Assembly (NCBI RefSeq): GCF_004217145.1
Contig: NZ_SHKR01000015.1
Location: 1 to 64,000, forward strand
DNA from: Kribbella rubisoli
GTDB taxonomy: Bacteria; Actinomycetota; Actinomycetes; Propionibacteriales; Kribbellaceae
Direction of reading: 5' to 3'
Length of the DNA stretch: 64,000 nt
Positions 16,222 through 24,172 of the stretch are shown here, in pieces. Made by a program: the position numbers and the translations under genes. Every line of letters starts with the position of its first letter. Position 1 is the stretch's first letter. Under the pieces are notes generated by a model. That model worked only from the letters and a program-made list of their open reading frames with translations, did not search any database and was not told where the DNA came from.

Positions 16222-19092
16222 TCAGCTGATCGTGACGATCTTGTTCGCGGAGAACGCCTGCGCATGATCGGCGTCGCCCGGGAACCAGATCCGGTACGCG
16301 ATCTGGCCCCGAACCGCGGGCCGGATGCCGAACGCGTACTTGCCCGACGAGATCAGCTTCACCGACGCGATCGACTTCCACACCTTGTTCCCGTACTGCT
16401 GCAGGTACACCGACTGGCCCGCATGCGCCGGAGCGACGTACCCGCTGACCGCCGTGGTGTTCCCGAGCTTGATCGACGTCGGCGTCATCGTGGCCGAGAT
16501 CGTCGGCGCCACCTGGACAGTGATGTCCGGCGTCCGCGTCCCCATCAGATCGGCGTTGCCCGGGAACGTCATCATGAACACCGACGACACCAGCGGCTTG
16601 TACGCGAAGCTGACGGCTCCCGTCGACGAGGTCTTCAGCGCCGCGAGCAGCGTGAACTTCGACGAGTTCTTCGGCCGCACGTACAAGTTGGTCGGCAACC
16701 CGGCGTACGCCTTGTTGTCGATCCGGAGCGTGCTTCCGCGCAGCGTGATCGTCCCGCCGTAGTTGATCAGCGTCGACGTCGCCGAGATCCCGGTCTTCAT
16801 ACCGAGCAACTGCGTCGTCGCCATCGGGCTGACCTTGCCGCCACGATCCTTGACCCAGGCGGCGTACGTGTACGTCACGCCCTGCGCCAGCCCGGTGTTC
16901 TTCACCGCGGAACCCGTGCCTGCGTAAACCAGCGTCCCCGTGGTCAGCGTAGGCGGCTTGCTGAGAGGGTTCCGTCGGACGATCACCTGGTCGAGGTCGC
17001 CGGTCGGGGGGACCTTCCAGGCCAGGTTCGCGGTCAGATAGGCGCCCGCAGCATCGAACGACCCGACCGCGGCCGGCACCTGGTCCACCGTCCAGAACAC
17101 GCTGGTGAACGGCGCGATCGTCCCGCCGTCGCCTTGTACGCCGCTGACCACGATCCGGTACGGCGTGTTGTCGAGCAACGGCACCGTCGGCGTGATCGTC
17201 GCCACGTTGCTCGCGGCATCGAACGTGACTGCCGCACCGACCGTCGTACCCGTCCTGCCGTTCACGAGCCGAACCGTCGTCGAGTTGATGCTGGCGGCAA
17301 CGACCGTCCGCGCGAACGTCACTGTCGGCGTCGCCGCGAGCGCTGCATCCGCGGAGAGGTCGTCCGGCTTCACGTCCCGCACCGGGTACGCCGTCCCGCT
17401 CGGCGCCGAGCCGGTGCCTTCCTGCGAGACTGTCATCGTGTACTTGCGCGTGTCCCGCGAGCCGTTGTCGTTGCGCACAGCAATGAACGTGGTGCCCGCC
17501 GCCGCGCTGACATTCGTTGACGCGGTCAGTGTGGTGGCCTGAGGACATCCCGTCGCAGGGTCGGTCGGCGTCGACGGATACGAGTTCACCGCACTACCCA
17601 CCGGGAGCAGGTTGCTGTTGTAGACGGTGATCCGCGGTCCGAAGTTCACCGAGTAGCCGCAACTGAACACCGGCCCGGTCACCGACACCTTGAGGTTGCG
17701 GTCCGTGTCCGACGTGACCTGGTACCAGTCGACCTCACCCTCGACACTGATCGGCGCACTGACCGTGGCCGGGACTGCTACCTTCGTGGCCCGCACAGGC
17801 TGGTCGTTTCCGTCCTCAGGGTTGACCGGGAAGTCCGAGGTGAAACGCCCGCCGAGGGCGGCGTACGCGTCGACGATCCCGTGTCCGTAGTACGGATCGA
17901 TGCCGCGCGGACCCGCATCGCGGGCCAGGACCTCGAGCCGCTGTGCGACCTGCGCCGGCGTGAACGTCGGCCACTTGTTCTTCACCAGCGCCGCGATGCC
18001 GGTCACGATCGGCGCCGAGCAGGAGGTACCGGTGCAGTACCAGTACGGCGCGTACTGCGGGGGAGTCAGGTCCCGCGGGCCGGTGCTGAGAATGTTCCAT
18101 CCCGGTGCGGCGACGTCGACCCAGTCGCCGTACGAACTGAAGTCGGTCAGTACACCGCCGGCGTTGGTTGCAGCCACCGCAATCACCTCGGGGTACGCCG
18201 CCGGGTACTGCAGCTCATCGGTCCCGCTGTTGCCGGCAGCAACCACAATGGTGACGCCCTTGGCCACGGCGCGCTTGACGGCGTCGTGCAGCACGGGGTT
18301 GTCGCCCGGTCCGCCGAGCGACATGTTGATCACCTTGGCACCGTGCGCCGCTGCCCAGTCGATGCCCTCGGCAATGTCGACGTCGTACCCGCCGCCGTTG
18401 GAGTCCAGGACCTTGACCGGCATCGCCTTCACGTTCCAGCCGACTCCGGCAACGCCGACACCGTTGTTGGCGGCCGCTGCGATGATGCCGAGCGTCATAG
18501 TGCCGTGGCCGTTGTCGTCGATCGGGCCGCGGTTCGGCGAGGTGGCGTTGTAGCCGGTGACCAAGTGGCCGACGAGATCCGGATGGCCGGCATCGACGCC
18601 GGTGTCGAGGACGGCGACGATCTGGCTGCCAGTTGTCTTCGAGAGATCCCAGGCCTGCGGCACCCGGGCAGTGCCCAGGTAGGTCTTCTGGTCGGTGTTG
18701 TAGTACTCGTCGTTCGGGACCGCTGAGATGTAGCGCTTGTAGTTCAGCGAGGCCAGCTCGACGTTCGGGTCGGCCTTCATCTTCTTCAGCAGATCGGGCG
18801 CGGACAGTTCGCCCTTCACCTTCACGACGTTCGACGCGACCGAGTCCTCGGTGCTGCCGCCGGCCTTCGAGACGGCGGCCCGGCGGGCCGCGGTCGTTGC
18901 CTTGGGCTTGAATTTCACCATCACCGCGTTCGGCTCGAACTCGGCCTTCGCCGACGGGTGGGCGGTGAACGGCGGACTGTACGGCTTCGGCTGCGCGGCC
19001 GAACCGGACGAGCCGGTCAGAACGATCAGCGAACCGGCGACCAGGGCAGCAGGCACCCCGAGGCGCAGCAGATGAGCAGGGCGGAAACTCAC
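16222..19092 (-). CDS. Secreted subtilisin-like serine protease (S8) with C-terminal Ig-like domains
   Basis: 956 residues. A signal peptide (about 1-33, hydrophobic core LGVPAALVAGSLIVL) leads to an I9-type propeptide (about 50-125, EPNAVMVKFKP). The S8 catalytic domain (about 145-415) has Asp163 in AVLDTGVD, His196 in DNGHGT, oxyanion Asn288 in AAGNSG and Ser357 in GTSCSAP. The rest is beta-rich: a pre-peptidase-like domain, a Big_5-type Ig repeat (ALAATPTVTFARTVVAASI), a fibronectin-like segment and two further beta repeats. It probably degrades extracellular protein. GTG start with a G-rich ribosome-binding site behind a perfect hairpin (19104-19126). Confidence 0.92.
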   Translation of the reverse strand: MSFRPAHLLRLGVPAALVAGSLIVLTGSSGSAAQPKPYSPPFTAHPSAKAEFEPNAVMVKFKPKATTAARRAAVSKAGGSTEDSVASNVVKVKGELSAPDLLKKMKADPNVELASLNYKRYISAVPNDEYYNTDQKTYLGTARVPQAWDLSKTTGSQIVAVLDTGVDAGHPDLVGHLVTGYNATSPNRGPIDDNGHGTMTLGIIAAAANNGVGVAGVGWNVKAMPVKVLDSNGGGYDVDIAEGIDWAAAHGAKVINMSLGGPGDNPVLHDAVKRAVAKGVTIVVAAGNSGTDELQYPAAYPEVIAVAATNAGGVLTDFSSYGDWVDVAAPGWNILSTGPRDLTPPQYAPYWYCTGTSCSAPIVTGIAALVKNKWPTFTPAQVAQRLEVLARDAGPRGIDPYYGHGIVDAYAALGGRFTSDFPVNPEDGNDQPVRATKVAVPATVSAPISVEGEVDWYQVTSDTDRNLKVSVTGPVFSCGYSVNFGPRITVYNSNLLPVGSAVNSYPSTPTDPATGCPQATTLTASTNVSAAAGTTFIAVRNDNGSRDTRKYTMTVSQEGTGSAPSGTAYPVRDVKPDDLSADAALAATPTVTFARTVVAASINSTTVRLVNGRTGTTVGAAVTFDAASNVATITPTVPLLDNTPYRIVVSGVQGDGGTIAPFTSVFWTVDQVPAAVGSFDAAGAYLTANLAWKVPPTGDLDQVIVRRNPLSKPPTLTTGTLVYAGTGSAVKNTGLAQGVTYTYAAWVKDRGGKVSPMATTQLLGMKTGISATSTLINYGGTITLRGSTLRIDNKAYAGLPTNLYVRPKNSSKFTLLAALKTSSTGAVSFAYKPLVSSVFMMTFPGNADLMGTRTPDITVQVAPTISATMTPTSIKLGNTTAVSGYVAPAHAGQSVYLQQYGNKVWKSIASVKLISSGKYAFGIRPAVRGQIAYRIWFPGDADHAQAFSANKIVTIS

Positions 19093-19103
19093 AGGACCCC
19101 CCA

Positions 19104-19126
19104 GCAGGTCAAAGTGATAGACCTGC
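19104..19126 (-). promoter_or_regulatory. Perfect inverted repeat in the subtilase leader
   Basis: GCAGGTC and GACCTGC are separated by nine bases. On the minus strand the repeat lies just upstream of the GGGGGG ribosome-binding site and GTG at 19092. It could be an mRNA hairpin or a repressor site. Confidence 0.5.
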
Positions 19127-19246
19127 GGAGTATTTCAGAGCCCGGAACTCCAGTGCAGACCGGAATCGATGTCCAAAGCTGCAATCCGGCAACGACGTTC
19201 CACTCGAGCGCCGACCACGCGGCGCAGGAGCAACGGAGGGTGATCC

Positions 19247-19624
19247 GTGAAGTACATGCTGTTGATCCGGCCCGACAACGACTATCCCGACGGCGTACCC
19301 GACGAAACGATCCGGAAGACCGAGGCCTGGGTCGCCGCGGTGAAGGCCCGCGGCGTCCATCTGACCGGCGGCGCACTCTATCCGCCGGCGCAGTCGACCG
19401 GCGTACGGCGGCGGGGCGCGAAGGTCGTCACGACCGACGGCCCGTTCGCCGAGTCGAAGGAGCAGATGGGCGGCTTCGACCTGATCGAGTGCGACACCCT
19501 CGCCGAGGCGATCGAGATCGCCGCCGGTCATCCGGCCGCCGAGGCTGGGATGGTCGAGATTCGTCCGATCGTCGAAGAGTTGGCCTCGCTGGGACAACAG
19601 GCTGTCGCCGACCGCACACCCTAG
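19247..19624 (+). CDS. YciI family protein
   Basis: 125 residues with the YciI/DGPF fold (MKYMLLIRPDND, TTDGPFAESKEQMGGFDLIE, AAGHPAAEAGMVEIRPI). In actinobacteria these alpha/beta-barrel proteins are often called PhnB/YCII-related and frequently neighbour ECF sigma factors; no activity is proven for this type. GTG start preceded by GGAGG at 19235-19239. The dienelactone hydrolase-like gene starts nine bases downstream, likely the same transcript. Confidence 0.87.
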   Translation: MKYMLLIRPDNDYPDGVPDETIRKTEAWVAAVKARGVHLTGGALYPPAQSTGVRRRGAKVVTTDGPFAESKEQMGGFDLIECDTLAEAIEIAAGHPAAEAGMVEIRPIVEELASLGQQAVADRTP

Positions 19625-19633
19625 GCTCAGGCC

Positions 19634-20431
19634 ATGACTGTGGACCTGGGCTCCTGGCGGAGGGCGCCGTTCACCGGCGGCGGCCTGACCTACGACTGCT
19701 TCGAGAAGGGCCAGGGACCGGGCGTCGTACTGATCCCCGAGATCCCGGGTCTGAGTCCCGAGGTGGCCGAGTTCGGCGAGCATCTCGTCGCCGCGGGCTT
19801 CACGGTCGTCATCCCGTCGCCCTTCGGTACGCCGGGACGCCCCATCACGACCGGCTACACGCTGGGAGTCGTTGCGCGGCTCTGCGTTTCGAAGGAGTTC
19901 CGCAGCTTCGCGGTGAACGCCGAGCGGCCGATCACGAAGTACCTGCGTGCCGTCGCGAAGGACCTGGCCGCGCGGACGCCGGGCCGCGGCGTCGGCGTGA
20001 TCGGCATGTGTTTCACCGGGGGATTCGCGCTCGCTGCCGCCGTGGAGGACGACGTCAACGCGTCGGTGCTCAGTCAGCCGGCCGTGCCGTTCCCGGTGAG
20101 CGCGAGGATGCGTCGCGATCCGGGGCTGTCGCAGGAGGAGCTCGAGGTCGTGAAGGAGCGCACGCGGACCGACGGGTTGTGTGTGCTGGGCCTGCGGTTC
20201 AGCGGCGACCGCGCGGTGCCGCCCGAGCGGTTCAATACGCTCCGTGCCCACCTCGGCGATGCGTTCGAGGTGATCGAGCTCGATTCGTCGCCGGGCAACC
20301 CCGACGGGTTCGGCAAAGGCGCGCACGCGGTGCTCACCGCCGAGGTTCGCGACAATCCGCCGAACTCGGCCTTCGCTGCTCGGGCCCGGACAGTCGAATT
20401 CCTCAAAGAACACCTCACAGCGACCGCTTGA
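19634..20431 (+). CDS. Dienelactone hydrolase family protein
   Basis: 265-residue alpha/beta hydrolase. The nucleophile elbow is GMCFTGG with Cys126, as in dienelactone hydrolases rather than the usual Ser; Asp192 (FSGDRAVP) and His231 (GKGAHAVL) complete the triad. The family opens the lactone ring of dienelactones in chloroaromatic breakdown, but many members act on other esters. No other aromatic-degradation genes are nearby, so the substrate stays open. ATG at 19634. Confidence 0.85.
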   Translation: MTVDLGSWRRAPFTGGGLTYDCFEKGQGPGVVLIPEIPGLSPEVAEFGEHLVAAGFTVVIPSPFGTPGRPITTGYTLGVVARLCVSKEFRSFAVNAERPITKYLRAVAKDLAARTPGRGVGVIGMCFTGGFALAAAVEDDVNASVLSQPAVPFPVSARMRRDPGLSQEELEVVKERTRTDGLCVLGLRFSGDRAVPPERFNTLRAHLGDAFEVIELDSSPGNPDGFGKGAHAVLTAEVRDNPPNSAFAARARTVEFLKEHLTATA

Positions 20432-20432
20432 C

Positions 20433-20453
20433 GACATTCCGTGCGGAAATGTC
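20433..20453 (+). terminator. Possible terminator after the dienelactone hydrolase gene
   Basis: GACATTCC and GGAAATGTC form an eight-pair stem with one bulged A and a four-base loop, starting two bases after the stop and followed by AAAA. Confidence 0.4.
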
Positions 20454-20684
20454 AAAACCACGTTGAGTAACTCGTCCGGTGTGATTCGGTTGCGTTCACG
20501 CGGGGGAATCTACTCATGCCTGGGGGTTGGTCGTTGCGGTCTGCAAGTACGGGGGCGCGGTGGGTGACGCCGTTGTGTTTCCTCTGGTCGTGGGTACCTG
20601 AGACATGGCACGATCGGCCACCGAGGGCACAACAGGGGACGCATCGCATATGGCGGGTGCCAGGCACTGGACGAGTGAGGCTGT
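20454..20684. other. Intergenic region ahead of the Cys/His-rich protein gene
   Basis: About 230 bases without a supported gene on either strand; short frames here lack ribosome-binding sites. A GTGAGG at 20673-20678 could serve the ATG at 20685. No clear promoter pair was found. Confidence 0.35.
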
Positions 20685-21431
20685 ATGAACGGGCGGACAG
20701 CGCAAGAGAGCCGGATCCCGGTGAATGGGTCGGCCAACGGTACGAACGGTCACGGTCCGCAATCAACCACACACCTTCAACCACCGGCCGCGGACCAGTC
20801 CGAAGGTTCGGTGGGCGACAATCCTCAGCCGAAGCAGTCGAGCTGGCAGCCGGGGGAGCAGGTCGCAGAGATCCGCACCGACCAGCCGCCGCGCTCGGAA
20901 TGGCTGTCCGAGGTACGTGATCGGCCAAGGGTGCAGAACGGTACGACGCTGCGCCAGTTCAACACCCCGGTCCGGGTCGACGAGATCGCGGTTGCCGCGA
21001 TGACGCTGGCCGAGGACCTACAGGCGGCGACGCAGAGCATGCCCGATTCCACCGAGTTGCGGCGGTTCCGGCAGGAGCTCGACCAGGCTGCCACCACGTT
21101 CCGCGAGATGGCGTCGAAGCTCGAGGCCACCGCCGGCAAGCTCGTCCGGCTGGCGGCGAACGAGGGCCAGGTCTGCGGCGTCGGCTGGGGTGTCTGCCCC
21201 GAGCACGGCCTGACGCTGATGAACATCGGCGACACCGCGACCTGCCACGTCCTCGGCTGCGGCCGGCAGAACGAGGGCGAGGTCGAGCGCTGCGAGCACC
21301 CGGTCGCCTACAAGGTCGTAGACGCCGCCGGCCCGGCCCTGCTCACCTGCTCCGGCCACGCCATCGCCTGCCGGATGTACTTCGACAACCCCGTCATCAC
21401 CGCCACCGCCGACAGCATGGAGCTGTTCTAG
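20685..21431 (+). CDS. Hypothetical protein with Cys/His-rich C-terminal domain
   Basis: 248 residues. The first 100 are low-complexity and hydrophilic (Asn, Gln, Pro, Gly). Residues about 105-155 are a likely helical coiled segment (TELRRFRQELDQAATTFREM). The last 80 carry CGVGWGVCPEHG, CHVLGCGRQ, CEHPVAYK and CSGHAIACR, a spacing of Cys and His that suggests one or two zinc sites. No known family recognised. Followed by a convergent glycosidase gene whose stop overlaps by four bases. The layout suggests a soluble adaptor or nucleic-acid- or protein-binding factor, but that is a guess. Confidence 0.65.
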   Translation: MNGRTAQESRIPVNGSANGTNGHGPQSTTHLQPPAADQSEGSVGDNPQPKQSSWQPGEQVAEIRTDQPPRSEWLSEVRDRPRVQNGTTLRQFNTPVRVDEIAVAAMTLAEDLQAATQSMPDSTELRRFRQELDQAATTFREMASKLEATAGKLVRLAANEGQVCGVGWGVCPEHGLTLMNIGDTATCHVLGCGRQNEGEVERCEHPVAYKVVDAAGPALLTCSGHAIACRMYFDNPVITATADSMELF

Positions 21432-22651
21432 ATCCGAGGCGCTGTCGGTCGTACCGAGGTCAGCGGCGCCTGCCCTTTGAACATCCGGCCTCCGTCGTTC
21501 GTCAGGCGGAGGTAGTAGTCCGACGAGCACGCCGTACCGTCCTCGTCGAGCGCGCGGATGTTGGAGCCGGCCGGCACCCAAGCGGCGCTCTCCGCGGTCT
21601 TCGCGATCTGGTTGCCTTCGTTGAACTCGTCGAACATCGAGATGTACATGCCTTGTGCGCCGACGCGCGTCAGGTTGTAGAACTGCCGCCACATCAGATC
21701 GCCGTGGAGCCGGTGCCCCGACTGTAGATCGCCGGGGATGACGCACGGCTGGTAATCGATCCCGTTCGCGATGCAGTCGGCCTGGTCCTGCTGATTCACG
21801 TTGTTGTAGTAGTGATCCGCGCCCGCGAGGTCGCTGATCCGGCCGACCATCCACGGCGAGATCATGTTGAACGCGTGGTACACGTCCAGGTATCCGGGGC
21901 GCGAGTCCTCGTTGCCTGGGAGCCAGTGCGTCGGCACGCCGCCGATCACGTAGCAGCCCTGGCCCTTGAACCAGTTCACGACGTCGAGGCACACCGACGC
22001 CGGAAAGTCCTTGTTCGCCTCGTCGAACCCGAAGCCCCAGATGCACACCACGGGCTTCCCGTTCTGCCGCGCATACGCCGGTGACGACGTGTACGCGCTC
22101 ATTTTCGCGGTCCAGTCGGCCTTCATCTCCGACTGCATGTTCGTCCAGCCGGTCGCGTCGTACATGACGTAGAACTTCCGCCCGTACTGTTCCGCGGCCT
22201 GGCGCACCTTCGCGGCCATCGCGTCGCGGGTCGGGCCTTCGCCGCCGGTCGGGTTGAACCGCTGCAGCGCGGCCGTGTCGCAGCCGTTCTGCTGCATCCA
22301 CTGGAAGTGCGTGTTCACGGTCTGCTGGTCGTACGACGAGAACAGCTTCGCGGGCTGCCCGTTGCCGAGGTTCGCGTACGCCGTCTGGTACGTCGAGCTG
22401 AAGTCGCGGACGTCCGGCCAGCTCACGATCGCGGTGTTCGTCGGCGAGGGCGGTTGACCCCAATTGCTGCTCCAGTGCCACCACCCGTTGATCGGGGCGC
22501 CGTCGCCGGGGCAGGCGAACCAGCCCTGATAGCCGACGGTGATCTTGCCGACCACGTCTCCGGGCGGACTCGCGGCGAACGTGAGCTGAGATCGGCCGGT
22601 CAAGGCAGCTGCCGCGGTGGTGGCGAGCAGGGTACGGCGGGTGAGTTTCAT
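21428..22651 (-). CDS. Tat-exported glycoside hydrolase of the GH71/99-like group
   Basis: 407 residues. MKLTRRTLLATTAAAALTG is a twin-arginine signal. The mature part has a TIM-barrel look with VGYQGWFACPGD, GWWHWSSNWG, YVMYDATGW and MFDEFNEGNQIAKT, as in the GH71/99-like family (often labelled xylosidase/arabinosidase-like) related to endo-alpha-mannanases/glucanases. Acidic residues in FDEFNEG may be catalytic. Start at 22651 with AGGAG upstream. It is divergent from the ROK-controlled sugar operon, 157 bases away, so it may feed that transporter with sugars. Confidence 0.8.
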   Translation of the reverse strand: MKLTRRTLLATTAAAALTGRSQLTFAASPPGDVVGKITVGYQGWFACPGDGAPINGWWHWSSNWGQPPSPTNTAIVSWPDVRDFSSTYQTAYANLGNGQPAKLFSSYDQQTVNTHFQWMQQNGCDTAALQRFNPTGGEGPTRDAMAAKVRQAAEQYGRKFYVMYDATGWTNMQSEMKADWTAKMSAYTSSPAYARQNGKPVVCIWGFGFDEANKDFPASVCLDVVNWFKGQGCYVIGGVPTHWLPGNEDSRPGYLDVYHAFNMISPWMVGRISDLAGADHYYNNVNQQDQADCIANGIDYQPCVIPGDLQSGHRLHGDLMWRQFYNLTRVGAQGMYISMFDEFNEGNQIAKTAESAAWVPAGSNIRALDEDGTACSSDYYLRLTNDGGRMFKGQAPLTSVRPTAPRI

Positions 22652-22690
22652 GAGTGGCTCCTGGTGGGGGCGGACAGGAGGTGCGCCGCG

Positions 22691-22719
22691 AGCGTACAAA
22701 TCTGAACAGAGCCCTGCAA
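22691..22719 (-). promoter_or_regulatory. Likely promoter of the GH71/99-like gene
   Basis: On the minus strand TTGCAG (22719-22714) and TACGCT (22696-22691) are 17 bases apart, matching -35 and TANNNT -10 patterns. Leader length would be about 33 bases. Confidence 0.45.
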
Positions 22720-22741
22720 GAACTTCACGGTTACGGAACTC

Positions 22742-22770
22742 TTGACGTCTGGTCGGCCTGAACTTAGTTT
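22742..22770 (+). promoter_or_regulatory. Likely promoter of the ROK/sugar operon
   Basis: TTGACG (22742-22747) and TAGTTT (22765-22770) are separated by 17 bases. The -10 lies within the XylR-like operator, so bound repressor would block transcription. Confidence 0.6.
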
Positions 22771-22788
22771 GTTGGATCAACAGACAAA
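22764..22788. promoter_or_regulatory. XylR/ROK-type operator
   Basis: An interrupted palindrome with left half TTAGTTTGTTG and right half CAACAGACAAA around a GAT centre; TTTGT/ACAAA and GTTG/CAAC arms pair. From memory, the Bacillus XylR operator has the same TTAGTTTGTT...AACAAACTAA design. It lies 20 bases before the ROK gene start and covers the -10. Confidence 0.65.
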
Positions 22789-22808
22789 GTCGGGCGAGGG
22801 GCAGGCAG

Positions 22809-24071
22809 ATGACGTTGACCGATGGCCGGCGCCCGGGTAGTCGGGGTGTTGCTGCGGATCACGTCTCGCTTCGGCGGAACAACCTGTCCGTGGTACTGCG
22901 GCACGTCCGCGACCTCGGCCCGCGGTCGCGGGCGCGGATCGCCGATGAGACCGGGCTGAACAAGGCGACCGTCAGCAGCCTCGTTGCCGAGCTCGTGGAG
23001 CGCGGGCTGCTGCGTGAAGGATCCGCGGACTCCTCCCGCGCCCTCGGTCGTCCCGGACTGCTTGTCGAGCTCGACGGCTCCGGCGTCTGCGGTGTGGGCG
23101 CCGAGATCAACGTCGACTACCTGGCAGTCGCCGCCCTCGATCTGGCCGGCAATGTAGTGCACGACAAGCGCGTGCCGGTCGACGTCGCGCACCTCGATCC
23201 CGGTACGACGCTCGACCGCTTCGCGGACCTGGTGCAGGAAGCGGTCGCGGCCGTGGAGGTCCGTGGCGGGCAGTTGGCCGGGGTCACCCTGGCCGTGCCG
23301 GGCCTGGTCCAGGGCGAGACCGGAGAGTTGAAGCTCGCGCCGAACCTGGGATGGGGCGAGCTGTCGGTCGCCCAGGAGATGCGGTCGCGGCTGGGCCAGC
23401 CGACGTACCCGTTGCACGTCGACAACGAGGCGAACCTCGCGGCACTGGCGGCGTACGCCGATCTGCGCCGGACCGAGGACGAGCCGGTGCACGACCTGGT
23501 GCTGCTGACCGGCGCGGTCGGTGTCGGCGGTGGCGTGGTGGCCGGCGGGCAGCTCTTACGCGGCGGGCACGGGTACAGCGGCGAGGTCGGGCACATGCCC
23601 GTCGCACCGCCCGGGCGGACCTGCGGCTGTGGCCGGACCGGCTGCTGGGAGACCGTCGTCGGGCTGACCGCACTGTTGCACAAGGCAACAGACAGGGACG
23701 ACCCAGTACGGGATCCGTCGCTGGACGTGGAGCAACGGCTGGCCGGGATCACCCGGCGGGCCGAAGCGGGGGAGGCGCGGACGTTGTCCGCCCTGAAGGA
23801 CGTCGGCACCTGGCTGGGGATTGGGGGAGCGATCCTGGTGAACATCCTGAACCCGGACGTGCTCGTGCTCGGCGGATACTTCGCCGTGCTCGGGCCATGG
23901 CTCAAAGAACCACTGGAGAAGGCGATCCGCGAGCGCGTGATCGCACCGGACGGCGGCGGCTGCCGGGTGGTCCGGTCCGAACTCGGTTTCGCCGCGGCCG
24001 TCCGCGGCGGCGCACAGATATCCCTCGACCAGGTCTTCGTCGAGCCGACCAGGATCGGGGTCGCACCATGA
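22809..24071 (+). CDS. ROK-family transcriptional repressor (XylR-like)
   Basis: 420 residues. N-terminal winged helix (about 18-75: NLSVVLRHVRDLGPRSRARIADETGLNKATVSSLV region), then the two-lobed ROK sugar-kinase fold. The zinc motif is intact: GEVGHM, then CGCGRTGCWE. ATP-site residues are degenerate, as in repressors. It probably represses the downstream transporter and isomerase genes until a pentose or its derivative binds. The stop overlaps a 34-codon ORF (ATGA) that bridges to the transporter gene. Confidence 0.9.
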   Translation: MTLTDGRRPGSRGVAADHVSLRRNNLSVVLRHVRDLGPRSRARIADETGLNKATVSSLVAELVERGLLREGSADSSRALGRPGLLVELDGSGVCGVGAEINVDYLAVAALDLAGNVVHDKRVPVDVAHLDPGTTLDRFADLVQEAVAAVEVRGGQLAGVTLAVPGLVQGETGELKLAPNLGWGELSVAQEMRSRLGQPTYPLHVDNEANLAALAAYADLRRTEDEPVHDLVLLTGAVGVGGGVVAGGQLLRGGHGYSGEVGHMPVAPPGRTCGCGRTGCWETVVGLTALLHKATDRDDPVRDPSLDVEQRLAGITRRAEAGEARTLSALKDVGTWLGIGGAILVNILNPDVLVLGGYFAVLGPWLKEPLEKAIRERVIAPDGGGCRVVRSELGFAAAVRGGAQISLDQVFVEPTRIGVAP

Positions 24072-24172
24072 CAGCACTGATGCCGCGACTCCGTCGCGGC
24101 GGGTCATGGGGCTGTTGCTCCCGGTCTTCCCTCGTCGCTCCGCTCCTCAGTCCAGACCGGGAGGCCCCATGA
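24068..24172 (+). CDS. Possible 34-residue coupling/leader ORF
   Basis: ATG at 24068 overlaps the stop of the ROK gene (ATGA), and the TGA at 24170-24172 overlaps the ATG of the ABC ATPase gene (ATGA again). The peptide is Arg/Ser/Leu-rich (MTALMPRLRRGG...) and unlike any family I know. Exact overlaps at both ends argue for a translational relay, and ribosomes moving through it would disrupt the hairpins at 24082-24100 and 24118-24163. It could also be chance. No strong ribosome-binding site of its own. Confidence 0.4.
   Translation: MTALMPRLRRGGSWGCCSRSSLVAPLLSPDREAP
24082..24100 (+). promoter_or_regulatory. Short perfect hairpin in the coupling ORF
   Basis: GCCGCGAC-TCC-GTCGCGGC is an 8-base-pair stem with a 3-base loop, very stable in RNA. 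No U-run follows, so it may pause polymerase or act as an mRNA stabiliser rather than terminate. Confidence 0.5.
24118..24163 (+). promoter_or_regulatory. Inverted repeat masking the transporter ribosome-binding site
   Basis: CTCCCGGTCT (24118-24127) and AGACCGGGAG (24154-24163) are perfect 10-base complements; the right arm contains the GGGAG ribosome-binding site of the ABC ATPase gene. CCGGTCT occurs again at 24173-24179, so AGACCGG (24154-24160) could pair either way, leaving GAGG and the ATG in a 12-base loop in the second form. Confidence 0.55.
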
